Below are positions 1 through 6,396 of a stretch of 21,572 bases of DNA, in pieces. This stretch comes from a virus. Each line of letters starts with the position of its first letter. Positions within the stretch are counted from its first letter, which is position 1. A program made the position numbers and the translations under genes. The DNA is taken from the IMG/VR virus record IMGVR_UViG_3300011113_000757, positions 1-21,572 of that record. One strand, written 5' to 3'. The notes beneath the pieces are model-generated. The model searched no databases. It saw only the letters and a program-made list of their open reading frames with translations, and was not told the DNA's origin.

Positions 1-450
1 ATATTCGTATGGGTATACATGTCAGACAACGGTGTGATCGTCTCAGAACTTGGTCAAACTACGATAAATGCATCATGGCATGATTCACAAATTGAGAGAG
101 GTGCAGGAACGGTTAGGTTCTCTGTGTGGAGCAACGGAACGGGTTTCGCTTCTTCAATCGCAACCAGCACAAACACGTGGTATTATATTGGATTTACATA
201 CGACGGATCTACCTTGACTGGTTACGTCAACGGATCATCTGCGGGATCTGCTGCGTATTCAAGATCAACTCCATTCAATAATGGTTCAACAGCCTTACAC
301 TATGGATTAGCCAACAACGATAGCTCAAATCTCGGAGACGGAACTTATGCTAACTGTCGTCTCGGAGCATTTCACGTTTATAATACAGCGATATCTACTA
401 CACAAGTATTAAGTAATTTTAACGCTCAGAGAAGCAGATATGGAGTTTAA
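1..450 (+). CDS. LamG/concanavalin-like virion protein, 3' part
   Basis: The reading frame is open from the first base, so the gene begins left of the window; 149 residues are visible. The visible part resembles the C-terminal LamG (concanavalin A-like jelly-roll) domain of phage tail or capsid-decoration proteins. Its signs are the 'WYYIGFTYDGSTLTGYVNG' strand pair, a glycine/serine/asparagine-rich middle, 'GDGTYANCRLGAFHVYNTAIS' features, and an ending close to 'NFNAQRSRYGV', which is typical of the family. Such domains bind carbohydrate or decorate the virion surface. The gene precedes three paralogous fibre-like genes on the same strand, which supports a virion role. An internal ATG lies at 19, but no ribosome site marks it as a real start. 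The domain call is fairly sure; the ligand is unknown. Confidence 0.75.
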   Translation: MFVWVYMSDNGVIVSELGQTTINASWHDSQIERGAGTVRFSVWSNGTGFASSIATSTNTWYYIGFTYDGSTLTGYVNGSSAGSAAYSRSTPFNNGSTALHYGLANNDSSNLGDGTYANCRLGAFHVYNTAISTTQVLSNFNAQRSRYGV

Positions 451-533
451 TACATGAGTTATATTAGAATCCATTGAAACGTGTCTTCTTCATAACAACT
501 ACAAACGATGTTGCTTCACGCTCAGATTTGGTC

Positions 534-539
534 TATAAT
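534..539 (+). promoter_or_regulatory. TATAAT box before the fibre-like cluster
   Basis: A perfect TATAAT lies 17 bases before the ATG at 556, followed by 'AAAGAAAG', which can serve as ribosome site. No TTGACA-like element stands 16-18 bases upstream. It matches boxes at several other transcription-unit heads in the window. It is inferred to be a promoter -10 element; the expected leader would be only about 10 bases. Confidence 0.4.
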
Positions 540-555
540 AAAGAAAGAAATACAA

Positions 556-1242
556 ATGGCGGTTTTATCAAGGGTAAATTACGGTGCTATTGAACTTCTT
601 CAGGTTGATTCTGACCCAAATGGAACGTCTTCTCTGACGAATTCTCTTGCAATTTTAACTACTGATAATTCTGTTTATAAAAACGCAGGAGGCACAACGT
701 GGGTTCTGCTAGCTCAAAACTCAACTACAATAAATAATAAATCATTTGCAACTTCTACGTCAAAATTTTTAGGAAGTGCTTACGCAGAAACAGGCGCCAT
801 GGGCGGAGAATTTGGCGCTACCATAACTACTACAACCCCTATTGATGACACAATACCGCAGTACACAGAAGGAAAAGTAATTCTTACGTCTCCTGTTTAT
901 ACCGTGAAGAGCAATACAAGCAAAATTCTTGTTTCAGTCACAGTGAACGGTTCAACAAGCTCGATAGTATCCTATACAATTCATACGCATAGATCAGACA
1001 ATGGCGCAAGTTATACAGCAAATGCAGAAGCTTCTAGCTATATGGCTTGCATGGTAAACACATCTATTGTACCACATTCTTTAATATATAGTGTAAATTC
1101 ACCGGGCGCGAATACAACGATTCAATACGCAGTTGTGACGGGTCCATCTGCAGGAACATTGACGATAAATGGATTAAGTGGAGCAAGATATTTCGGTGGA
1201 AAATATTTATCAACAATTCTTGTGCAAGAGTTTGAGCAATAG
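556..1242 (+). CDS. fibre-like virion protein, paralogue 1
   Basis: This 228-aa protein is the first of three tandem paralogues. The frame is open from an ATG at 508, but ATG 556 is preferred because it gives the N-terminus 'MAVLSRVNYGAIELLQVD', matching 'MAVIARTSYGPAELLSVD' and 'MAVLSRNNFGDIELLSVD' in the next two genes. The protein has an N-terminal module ending near 'TTWVLL' and a C-terminal beta-rich module with 'GGEFG', 'DDTIPQ', 'EGKVILTSP' and an 'HTHRSDNG' stretch, ending in 'ARYFGGKYLSTILVQEFEQ'. The DDTIPQ/EG pattern occurs in phage tail-fibre or receptor-binding jelly-roll modules. No enzyme motif is seen. The role is inferred: outer virion or host-recognition protein. Confidence 0.65.
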   Translation: MAVLSRVNYGAIELLQVDSDPNGTSSLTNSLAILTTDNSVYKNAGGTTWVLLAQNSTTINNKSFATSTSKFLGSAYAETGAMGGEFGATITTTTPIDDTIPQYTEGKVILTSPVYTVKSNTSKILVSVTVNGSTSSIVSYTIHTHRSDNGASYTANAEASSYMACMVNTSIVPHSLIYSVNSPGANTTIQYAVVTGPSAGTLTINGLSGARYFGGKYLSTILVQEFEQ

Positions 1243-1245
1243 ACT

Positions 1246-1968
1246 ATGGCTGTTATAGCGAGAACATCTTACGGTCCGGCTGAGTTATTAAGTGTTGATG
1301 CTAATCCAAGCGGTAGCGTTACAGCATTAACGGGATCTTTGGCAGTGTTATATGATAATTCTGTCAATAACGGAAACATCTATACAAACACAGGTGGTTC
1401 CATGTGGGTGCTTTTGACTAGTCCCTCATCGACGGGTGTTCCTATAACAAACTTTGCTGCAAATCCCGTTTCAAACTATTCCTCAAAGACTCTTGGAAGC
1501 GTGTACGCAGAAATTAGCAGTCTAGGTGGAGAATTTGGATCTACCATAACAGGCTCAGTTCCAAATGATGACTCTATACCACAGTTTAACGAGGGTGCTG
1601 TGGTTCTCACATCACCTACATACACCGTCAAGAGCAGTACTAGTAATATCAGAGTTATGGCGACGTCGGGCGCAACAAATTCGACAGGAGGCTCATTGTT
1701 CTGTATCCACACTCATCGATCAGACAATGGAGGAAGCTATGCTTCTAACGCTGAGGGCGCATCATTTGCTTCAATACCGAATAATTCATTCGGTGCTCAA
1801 GTTAATCTCGCATATCAAGTAAGCTCCCCAGGTGCAGGAACCACGCTGACATATAAGCTCTGCGTTGGTCCATCTGCAGGAACTTTGACAGTCAATGGCG
1901 CACTTGGCGCCAGATATTTTGGCGGGAAATTCTTGACGACTATTCAAATTCAAGAGATCGAAAGTTAG
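1246..1968 (+). CDS. fibre-like virion protein, paralogue 2
   Basis: A 240-aa paralogue of the gene before it, starting only 3 bases after that stop codon, so almost certainly co-translated. It shares the opening 'MAVIARTSYGPAELLSVD', the 'GSMWVLL' end of the first module, 'GGEFGSTI', 'DDSIPQFNEG', 'HTHRSDNGGSYASNAEG' and the ending 'ARYFGGKFLTTIQIQEIES'. By eye this copy is closer to paralogue 1 than to paralogue 3. The histidine in 'HTHRSDNG' is kept in both and might be structural. Most likely a tail-fibre, tail-tip or decoration protein; the exact position in the virion cannot be told. Confidence 0.65.
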   Translation: MAVIARTSYGPAELLSVDANPSGSVTALTGSLAVLYDNSVNNGNIYTNTGGSMWVLLTSPSSTGVPITNFAANPVSNYSSKTLGSVYAEISSLGGEFGSTITGSVPNDDSIPQFNEGAVVLTSPTYTVKSSTSNIRVMATSGATNSTGGSLFCIHTHRSDNGGSYASNAEGASFASIPNNSFGAQVNLAYQVSSPGAGTTLTYKLCVGPSAGTLTVNGALGARYFGGKFLTTIQIQEIES

Positions 1969-1977
1969 AGACTTTGC

Positions 1978-2643
1978 ATGGCTGTGCTATCAAGAAATAA
2001 TTTTGGTGATATTGAACTCCTTAGTGTGGACACAATACCTGTGGGAGTTTCAGCATTGATAGGATCTCTAGCTGTGTTAAGCACAGATAGCAACACTGTC
2101 TATAGATACGATGGAACAAGCTGGAATTTGACTACTAACAAAGAAGCAAAGATAGTCAATTCGACCTATAAAGAAAATACAGCACTTGGCGGAGAATTTG
2201 GTGGAGTTGGCTACACAAGCGTGACTTGTCCATACGACGACACAATTCCTCAACTTTCAGAAGGCAGTGTGTGTCTAACTTCGACACCCTTGGTGACTGC
2301 TAGTGCTTCAAGTAAGATCAGAGTTACATTCAACGGCGTCTTTGCTGTTAACATAGCGGGAAGAGGCATTATTCATGTGCATAGAAATGATGCAGCAAAT
2401 GCAGAGTATGTTACCAGCATTACGGCAGGCGGATCGTCAATGCCTGGATCTTCTAGTCCACACACGGCCGTTTCTGTCTTTTTTTCTTATGAGACAAATT
2501 CACCAGGCGCAGGGCAGACATTGACTTACAAAGTTATTGCTTCAGCTGTAAGCACTGCTGTCACTACGATGAATGGACAAGCGGGTGTGCTCAGATATGG
2601 AGCAACTAGGCTTGCAATCATGGTTGATGAAGTCGTATATTAA
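1978..2643 (+). CDS. fibre-like virion protein, paralogue 3
   Basis: The third member of the tandem family (221 aa), 9 bases after paralogue 2. The N-terminal module is well kept ('MAVLSRNNFGDIELLSVD', 'GSLAVLSTDSNTVYRYDG'). The C-terminal module keeps 'GGEFGGVGY', 'DDTIPQLSEG' and 'IIHVHRNDA' but diverges afterwards and ends 'RYGATRLAIMVDEVVY'. The pattern of a conserved head and a more variable tail fits proteins that attach by the N-terminus and present a variable C-terminus, as receptor-binding proteins do. That role is inferred from family resemblance and context. Confidence 0.63.
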   Translation: MAVLSRNNFGDIELLSVDTIPVGVSALIGSLAVLSTDSNTVYRYDGTSWNLTTNKEAKIVNSTYKENTALGGEFGGVGYTSVTCPYDDTIPQLSEGSVCLTSTPLVTASASSKIRVTFNGVFAVNIAGRGIIHVHRNDAANAEYVTSITAGGSSMPGSSSPHTAVSVFFSYETNSPGAGQTLTYKVIASAVSTAVTTMNGQAGVLRYGATRLAIMVDEVVY

Positions 2644-2744
2644 TACATGTAATCTTCTCATTAAATAGAATCAATTTTTAGCTTATAGTTTACGACATTG
2701 CAGTTACATAAGACCATATATACTAGTGCGATCGAGATTAAAAT

Positions 2745-2999
2745 ATGCCGCTGAACATCACGCCAACAACAATAACTTTAGATAAAGTCAGAATCGAACA
2801 ATTCACTGTCTCGCCTCAGAACGGTGCTGTAATGATACGCTACTCAAAAGGGCATGAGGATTCTAATGGACAGTACACGCCTCAAGAGTACGATCACGTT
2901 AATTTTCTTGACGTCACGTTCGACCCAGATCTATACAAACAAGTCAAAGAGGCGCTGTATGCAATGCTAGATGCTCACTTGAATCCACAGCCCGAGTGA
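2745..2999 (+). CDS. small protein of unknown function, virion cluster
   Basis: An 84-aa protein opening 'MPLNITPTTITLDKVRIEQF' and running through 'VMIRYSKGHED' to an acidic and proline end. It has a mixed beta then helix pattern: two strands around residues 12-35, a helix around 65-78. No signal peptide, membrane segment or cysteine is present. It follows the fibre-like genes on the same strand after about 100 bases. A small virion or assembly protein is the simplest guess; nothing in the sequence gives a specific role. Confidence 0.5.
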   Translation: MPLNITPTTITLDKVRIEQFTVSPQNGAVMIRYSKGHEDSNGQYTPQEYDHVNFLDVTFDPDLYKQVKEALYAMLDAHLNPQPE

Positions 3000-3003
3000 A
3001 GAT

Positions 3004-3243
3004 TTAACTGACGCGTTCGATCTCTTCGTCCCACAGCCAAAAAGTGTGTCCGGTCTCGAACAATACGCTGTACTTAGACATCCAGCCGGATCTCTCGTGC
3101 GCTTCGAGCACGATTCCTATGCTACCCTTTTCTAGCTTTAGGATGTCAAGTTTTTGACCTTCAAGGCTAAATTGAGACATCGTGTTATTACCGCGTTCAA
3201 CGCCACGCTTCACAACTACAAGATCTCCCTTAGCTATGCGCAT
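3004..3243 (-). CDS. small SH3/KOW-like protein
   Basis: A 79-aa protein starting 'MRIAKGDLVVVKRG' and ending 'SVLFETGHTFWLWDEEIERV'. The N-terminal 'GDLV' turn, short alternating beta strands, a central 'KGSIGIVLEA' strand and a final 'tGhtfWLwdeei' strand resemble small SH3-barrel/KOW-like folds. Three other small proteins in this window (4970-5224, 16250-16423 and 18900-19196, all on this strand) show the same plan. A TACAAT box lies upstream on this strand (3270-3275). The molecular role is unknown; SH3-like barrels often mediate protein or RNA contacts. Confidence 0.6.
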   Translation of the reverse strand: MRIAKGDLVVVKRGVERGNNTMSQFSLEGQKLDILKLEKGSIGIVLEAHERSGWMSKYSVLFETGHTFWLWDEEIERVS

Positions 3244-3269
3244 GATTCTGCAACTCGTCGCATTAGTAC

Positions 3270-3275
3270 ATTGTA
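3270..3275 (-). promoter_or_regulatory. TACAAT box, leftward
   Basis: On the minus strand this reads TACAAT, about 26 bases before the ATG at 3243, and is preceded by TG-AAT. It lies back-to-back with a plus-strand TACAAT at 3287-3292, so the short gap may be a divergent promoter pair. No clear -35 element is seen. Confidence 0.33.
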
Positions 3276-3286
3276 ATTCACTTGAC

Positions 3287-3292
3287 TACAAT
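3287..3292 (+). promoter_or_regulatory. TACAAT box, rightward
   Basis: TACAAT preceded by TTGAC, only 8 bases before the GTG at 3300 that opens the truncated gene start. If used, the transcript would be nearly leaderless. No -35 element is seen at normal spacing. Confidence 0.3.
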
Positions 3293-3299
3293 AGAACAA

Positions 3300-3377
3300 G
3301 TGAATATATTTGTTCTCAATCTTGACCCTGTACTTGCGGCAAGAGACCACTGTGATAAACATGTCGTGAATGTATAA
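3300..3377 (+). pseudogene. truncated 5' end of the gene family found intact at 4037
   Basis: From GTG 3300 a 25-codon frame reads MNIFVL..DP..AA...CDKHVV.. and then stops at TAA 3375-3377. It matches the first 25 residues of the intact protein encoded at 4037 at 14 of 25 positions, with the same spacing of the shared MNIFVL, DP, AA, CD and HV residues. The match stops at the point where the intact protein continues 'KMILESGQ'. The homing-endonuclease gene begins just after. This looks like the remains of the original gene start left in front of the inserted endonuclease element. A short real peptide cannot be excluded but is less likely. Confidence 0.7.
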
Positions 3378-3386
3378 TTATAGAAC

Positions 3387-4059
3387 ATGCATTTATGTCA
3401 AATTTGTTCTAGAAAGTTTCAAAATCTTAACGGTTTGGGTAAACATATTCATGCAAAACATGAAATATCACGTAAACAATATTATGATGAATACATCAAA
3501 ATAGTTAATAGTAAATGCATCTGTGGTATAGAAAAAAAGTTCAGAAGTCTTGGTGAAGGTTATAGGCAGTACTGTAATCCAAAATGTTATTTTAAAAATG
3601 CCGAGATGAAAACGCCTTGGCTTGGTAAAAAACAACCGCAAGAAATGATTGATAAAAGACGAAAAACACAATTAGAAAGATACGGTGTTGCATGCGGATT
3701 TCTTGTTGGACATTGTAAGACAGAGAATTATAAAAAATGTGCTTTGTAGATCAAACTATGAAAAGAAATTTGTTGATTTTGCAGAAAAATTTAATTATAC
3801 ATTAATGATTCCACAAAAAATTTCATATGAACACGAAGGAAGAAGTCGGTTTTACTACCCAGATTTTTATCTTAAAGAGCTAAACTTAATTGTCGAGGTT
3901 AAAAGTAGCTGGACTTTTGAGCAGCATATGGAATTGAATATTTCAAAAATAACTTCTGCGCTTGATAAAGGTTACAGAATAATTATAATTGATGAAGAAG
4001 ACGGTTTGTTAGATCCAGAGAAATGGGAAGACTTGAATGAACATCTTTGTCTTGTCTGA
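3387..4059 (+). pseudogene. VSR-like homing endonuclease with zinc fingers, frameshifted
   Basis: Two overlapping frames form one protein. Frame A (from ATG 3387) encodes a C2H2-like finger ('CQIC...HIHAKH'), a second Cys cluster ('CICG', 'YCNPKC') and a NUMOD3-like DNA-binding stretch ('TPWLGKKQPQEMIDKRR', then 'ERYGV'). Frame B carries the nuclease: 'NYEKKFVDF', 'GRSRFYYPDFYL', 'LIVEVKSSWT', as in phage VSR-like (EDxHD/PD-ExK type) homing endonucleases. The frames join at an A6 run (3732-3737); removing one A gives 'NYKNVLCRSNYEKKF' and a 223-aa product. As written, frame A stops at 3747-3749. The domain call is solid. Whether the break is a sequence error, true decay or slippage is open. 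It is AT-rich and sits between a truncated and an intact copy of the same gene start, as expected for a mobile element. Confidence 0.8.
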
Positions 4060-4519
4060 AGACCCAATTGAAGCTGCTAGCATGATGTGTGATCGTCATG
4101 TTTTAAAAATGATTCTTGAAAGCGGACAAATGTTGTGTGCAGCACATCCGTCTGAGGTAGCACCGTGGAAGAGAACTCATTACAATCACCCGTGCACAGT
4201 GTGGACTCGAGCATCAAAAGAAAATTATAAATGGCTAGCTGCTCACGGTCTTGCTTTGTGTGAACAATATACTAAAAGGTATAGAAAGCGCCACAAATCA
4301 GAAGACGTTCTTTTATGGTGTGCAGAGAATATTCCAAAAAATCTACCGGATATTCCAATGACGCCTTTTGCGATAGCTATTAAAGACAAACAGTATCATA
4401 GAGGAGACCCTGTTTCATCTTACCGAGCCTACTACATCGGAGAGAAAGCACGATTTGCTCGATGGCGCTACAGACCCACACCCGACTGGTGGGTCACTTC
4501 CCAGACATCGACTGCTTGA
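4037..4519 (+). CDS. conserved phage protein, MNIFVL/CDxHV family
   Basis: A 160-aa protein with 'MNIFVL' start, 'CDRHVLKMILESGQML' (18-33), 'HYNHPCTVWTRASKENYKWL' (48-67), 'EQYTKRYRKRHKSED' and 'PMTPFAIAI', then 'DPVSSYRAYYIGEKARFARW'. I know this pattern from uncharacterised phage proteins but cannot give a function. Conserved His, Cys, Asp and Glu residues suggest an enzyme or metal-binding protein. Its first 23 bases overlap the end of the endonuclease frame, so translation may be coupled. A diverged copy of its first 25 codons lies upstream of the endonuclease (3300-3377). Its 3' end overlaps the convergent gene ending at 4494. Confidence 0.7.
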   Translation: MNIFVLSEDPIEAASMMCDRHVLKMILESGQMLCAAHPSEVAPWKRTHYNHPCTVWTRASKENYKWLAAHGLALCEQYTKRYRKRHKSEDVLLWCAENIPKNLPDIPMTPFAIAIKDKQYHRGDPVSSYRAYYIGEKARFARWRYRPTPDWWVTSQTSTA

Positions 4520-4940
4520 ACGCTGGACTGCCGATCACGTGATGTTTGCCTTCAATCTCGTAGAATAGGTTTACACCCTTGTCCAGACTCCACTGAATTA
4601 GCCAATTGAGCGTCTTCACGTCTAAATATCCGCCGCTCTCAGCAACCTCATAGTGAGTCAAGTCTGCTCGAGAAGGTAGAGTAATTTTGCTGATGATTAT
4701 ACCGGTTCTGTCGGGCCTCATCCACTCCGGAAAAGTTTCCGGCTCAGACTTCCATGCGCAATTATAGACTTTACACGTGTTGGGTCTCCCCTCATAGTCA
4801 GTGCACTTACCGTCAGCCAAGAAGAAGCAGGGTTTACCAGGGTGCATCTCGTGTCCCTTTATATTGGCCGACAGCCAGCCTTCACAACACTTCGTGCACG
4901 CGCCGCAGCTTCTCTCTTGGATGACTTCTAATTTTGTCAT
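4494..4940 (-). CDS. YkgJ-like Cys-cluster (Zn/Fe-binding) protein
   Basis: A 148-aa protein with an N-terminal 'CGACTKCCEGWL' cluster (Cys 12, 15, 18, 19), then 'GKPCFFL', 'CTDYEGRPNTCKVYNCAW'. This is the pattern of the YkgJ / CxxCxxCC family (putative zinc or iron chelating domain, PF03692). The function of that family is poorly known. The C-terminal half ('GYLDVKTLNWLIQW', 'GVNLFYEIEGKHHVIGSPAF') is a likely alpha/beta extension. A TATAAT box lies 17 bases before the start. The last 26 bases overlap the convergent gene ending at 4519. Confidence 0.72.
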   Translation of the reverse strand: MTKLEVIQERSCGACTKCCEGWLSANIKGHEMHPGKPCFFLADGKCTDYEGRPNTCKVYNCAWKSEPETFPEWMRPDRTGIIISKITLPSRADLTHYEVAESGGYLDVKTLNWLIQWSLDKGVNLFYEIEGKHHVIGSPAFKQSMSGK

Positions 4941-4957
4941 GATGTAATTGAAAACAA

Positions 4958-4963
4958 ATTATA
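4958..4963 (-). promoter_or_regulatory. TATAAT box, leftward
   Basis: Minus-strand TATAAT preceded by ATGGCC, 17 bases upstream of the ATG at 4940. It follows closely after the stop of the next upstream gene (4970) and overlaps no coding region. There is no -35-like match. Confidence 0.35.
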
Positions 4964-4969
4964 GGCCAT

Positions 4970-5224
4970 TCAAGCATGAATTAAACTATCTTCTTGGACA
5001 TAGCCCAATAACCCATTGTGTGTAAGGATAATAACGTAGTCATTAAAATAGCTACTTTGAGAGATGCACAAACACACATCCCCTGCTTCTAAGCTGTCTA
5101 CTACGTCGACTCCGACTTCAATATTGTCGGTCAAAGACCAGACTCTAGCATTTCGACCGTCAAAAGTTTTTACGACCATCAAATCGCCACGACTAAATCT
5201 AGTTTTTTGAATCTCGTGCTGCAC
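4970..5224 (-). CDS. small SH3-like protein
   Basis: An 84-aa protein with 'RFSRGDLMVVKTFD' near the N-terminus, 'VVDSLEAGDVCLCISQSSYFNDYVIILTHNGLLGYVQEDSL' features and no membrane segment. It has the same plan as 3004-3243 and 18900-19196: a GDL turn, a loop, a 'GD.c..i' strand, a '(Y)viil..G..Gyv.ed.L' end. The start written here is GTG; no good ribosome site is visible, and the true start might be elsewhere in the first dozen codons. Function unknown. Confidence 0.57.
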   Translation of the reverse strand: MQHEIQKTRFSRGDLMVVKTFDGRNARVWSLTDNIEVGVDVVDSLEAGDVCLCISQSSYFNDYVIILTHNGLLGYVQEDSLIHA

Positions 5225-5240
5225 AGTTTATGAAAACAAG

Positions 5241-5269
5241 TTCTAAAAAGAAAGCTGAAGCAGTATAAT
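5241..5269 (+). promoter_or_regulatory. possible promoter (TTCTAA-17-TATAAT)
   Basis: A perfect TATAAT at 5264-5269 stands 17 bases after TTCTAA (5241-5246), which matches TTGACA at only three of six positions. It is in the gap between the leftward gene starting at 5224 and the rightward gene starting at 5308, so it probably drives the latter. The leader before the ATG would be about 32 bases, with 'CAAGG' as a weak ribosome site. Confidence 0.42.
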
Positions 5270-5307
5270 TAGGACTAGACGAAAGTTTTTCTCTTCAAGG
5301 TTTTTAT

Positions 5308-5859
5308 ATGAGAATCACAGCAAAACAGTTAAGAAAGTTGCTAAGAGAAGCTTCGGCTTCTGGTCTTAGCGAGGATCATGATCATTACGACGAGCATGAG
5401 GACGAGGATGATTCTGAGTTTTTCCTGCATGGTTATGAAGATGGTCACGCGCAGGATGCTGAAGGTTCAATGGCAAAATCTCAGCTCCACAGAGTAAAAG
5501 AGATCTCCTGCATGCTCTGTGACATGCTAGAAGAAGACGATCAATTACCTGCTTGGGTCCAAGCACACATCACAACAGCATATGAAAATTTAAATCAAGT
5601 CTTATCGTACATGGAGCCGAAGATGCACATGCACGGTGATGACGAAGAATATGAAGAGTACGAAGATGAAGATGAGCTTGAGGATGACTTTGAAGAAGAC
5701 ATGGAAGACATGGTCGACTATGAAGGTGAAGAGGAGCTAGATGAAAGTCTTTGGGCAAACATACATGCTCGCCGCCGCGCAGGCAAACCTAGACTCAAAC
5801 CCGGTCAAAAGGGTTATCCAAAATCATTAAATGTCGCAAAGAAGAAAAAGAAGAAGTAA
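5308..5859 (+). CDS. acidic phage protein with capsid-targeting-like N-terminus
   Basis: A 183-aa protein in four parts. Residues 1-16 (MRITAKQLRKLLREAS) form a basic amphipathic helix followed by LRE|A, which fits the T4 prohead protease site (L/I)xE|(A/G/S). Residues 20-50 and 110-150 are very acidic and rich in His, Asp and Glu. Residues 55-105 form a helical domain with 'KEISCMLCDMLEEDDQLPAWVQAHIT', a pattern seen in many phage proteins of unknown role. The C-terminus has 'LWANIHARRRAGKPRLKPGQKGYPKSL' character and ends in six lysines. An internal head (scaffold or packaged) protein is a fair inference, not shown. Followed by a strong terminator. Confidence 0.65.
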   Translation: MRITAKQLRKLLREASASGLSEDHDHYDEHEDEDDSEFFLHGYEDGHAQDAEGSMAKSQLHRVKEISCMLCDMLEEDDQLPAWVQAHITTAYENLNQVLSYMEPKMHMHGDDEEYEEYEDEDELEDDFEEDMEDMVDYEGEEELDESLWANIHARRRAGKPRLKPGQKGYPKSLNVAKKKKKK

Positions 5860-5884
5860 GAAAAAATAGAATAAATATGAAGTT

Positions 5885-5915
5885 GGGCCCTGAGGATGTC
5901 TCAGGGCCCTTTTTT
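5885..5915 (+). terminator. strong Rho-independent terminator
   Basis: A 10-bp perfect stem (GGGCCCTGAG at 5885-5894 and CTCAGGGCCC at 5900-5909) with a 5-base loop GATGT, followed by six Ts (5910-5915). It ends the transcript of the gene at 5308-5859. The next rightward gene begins just 14 bases later. Confidence 0.92.
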
Positions 5916-5929
5916 ACTTTCTAAACCTA

Positions 5930-6340
5930 ATGAGTAAGTTAATGTTCATGAACAACGACCTGTATGGACAGTTCCTTGATAAGAAGAGTTCTCAGCTAAA
6001 TCATGCACTTGAAGACTTAAAAAAGCTTGAATCTTATGCGGTCTGTGCGAAAGACACAAATGTTTATTTTCAGAACTTTGTTGAATCACAGCTACGTGAA
6101 CTACAAAAACTACTTTCAGAAAAAAAGATTTCAAAAGAATCTTTTGATGTCTCAAGTGACATCCTTCGCAACACGCTTAATGCGTCAAAGTCCGTAGAAG
6201 ATGAAGCGCTGAAAAACTTTTACATGATGCTAGGTACTACTGAGTTTATTAAGAGAGAAATGACTGACCTTGTAAATGAACGTGCATTTCAAGCTGCAGC
6301 TCAAGAAGATGCACAAAAAGTTCAAGAAACAAATGAATAA
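5930..6340 (+). CDS. helical protein of unknown function
   Basis: A 136-aa protein, almost wholly alpha-helical by residue pattern, with likely coiled-coil segments around residues 15-40 ('KKSSQLNHALEDLKKLES') and 50-75 ('FVESQLRELQKLLSEKK'). No signal peptide, membrane segment or catalytic motif is seen. The start may be ATG 5930 or ATG 5942; neither has a clear ribosome site. It lies between two terminators (5885-5915 and 6340-6371), so it may be transcribed by read-through from the upstream gene. Function unknown. Confidence 0.55.
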   Translation: MSKLMFMNNDLYGQFLDKKSSQLNHALEDLKKLESYAVCAKDTNVYFQNFVESQLRELQKLLSEKKISKESFDVSSDILRNTLNASKSVEDEALKNFYMMLGTTEFIKREMTDLVNERAFQAAAQEDAQKVQETNE

Positions 6341-6371
6341 AAGGTGAGGTAAAAAACCTCACCTTTATTTT
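6340..6371 (+). terminator. Rho-independent terminator
   Basis: An 11-bp stem (AAAGGTGAGGT at 6340-6350 and ACCTCACCTTT at 6356-6366) with a five-A loop, followed by ATTTTT. It begins at the stop codon of the gene at 5930-6340. It may also help stop leftward transcripts from the convergent gene ending at 6397, though the T-run on that strand is weaker. Confidence 0.88.
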
Positions 6372-6396
6372 TCAGATTAATTCAGCGTCTACTGAA

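Noticed and set aside
2698-2724. TTGCAG and TATACT before the gene at 2745
   Set aside because: The spacing is 15 bases and the -35 match is poor; too weak to list as a promoter.
3373-3378. TATAAT eight bases before the endonuclease ATG
   Set aside because: It would start transcription at the start codon itself, and it spans the stop of the truncated gene start, so it may be chance.
4473-4495. 7-bp hairpin GACCCAC/GTGGGTC near two convergent gene ends
   Set aside because: It is inside coding sequence and has no T-run on either strand, so terminator function is not supported.
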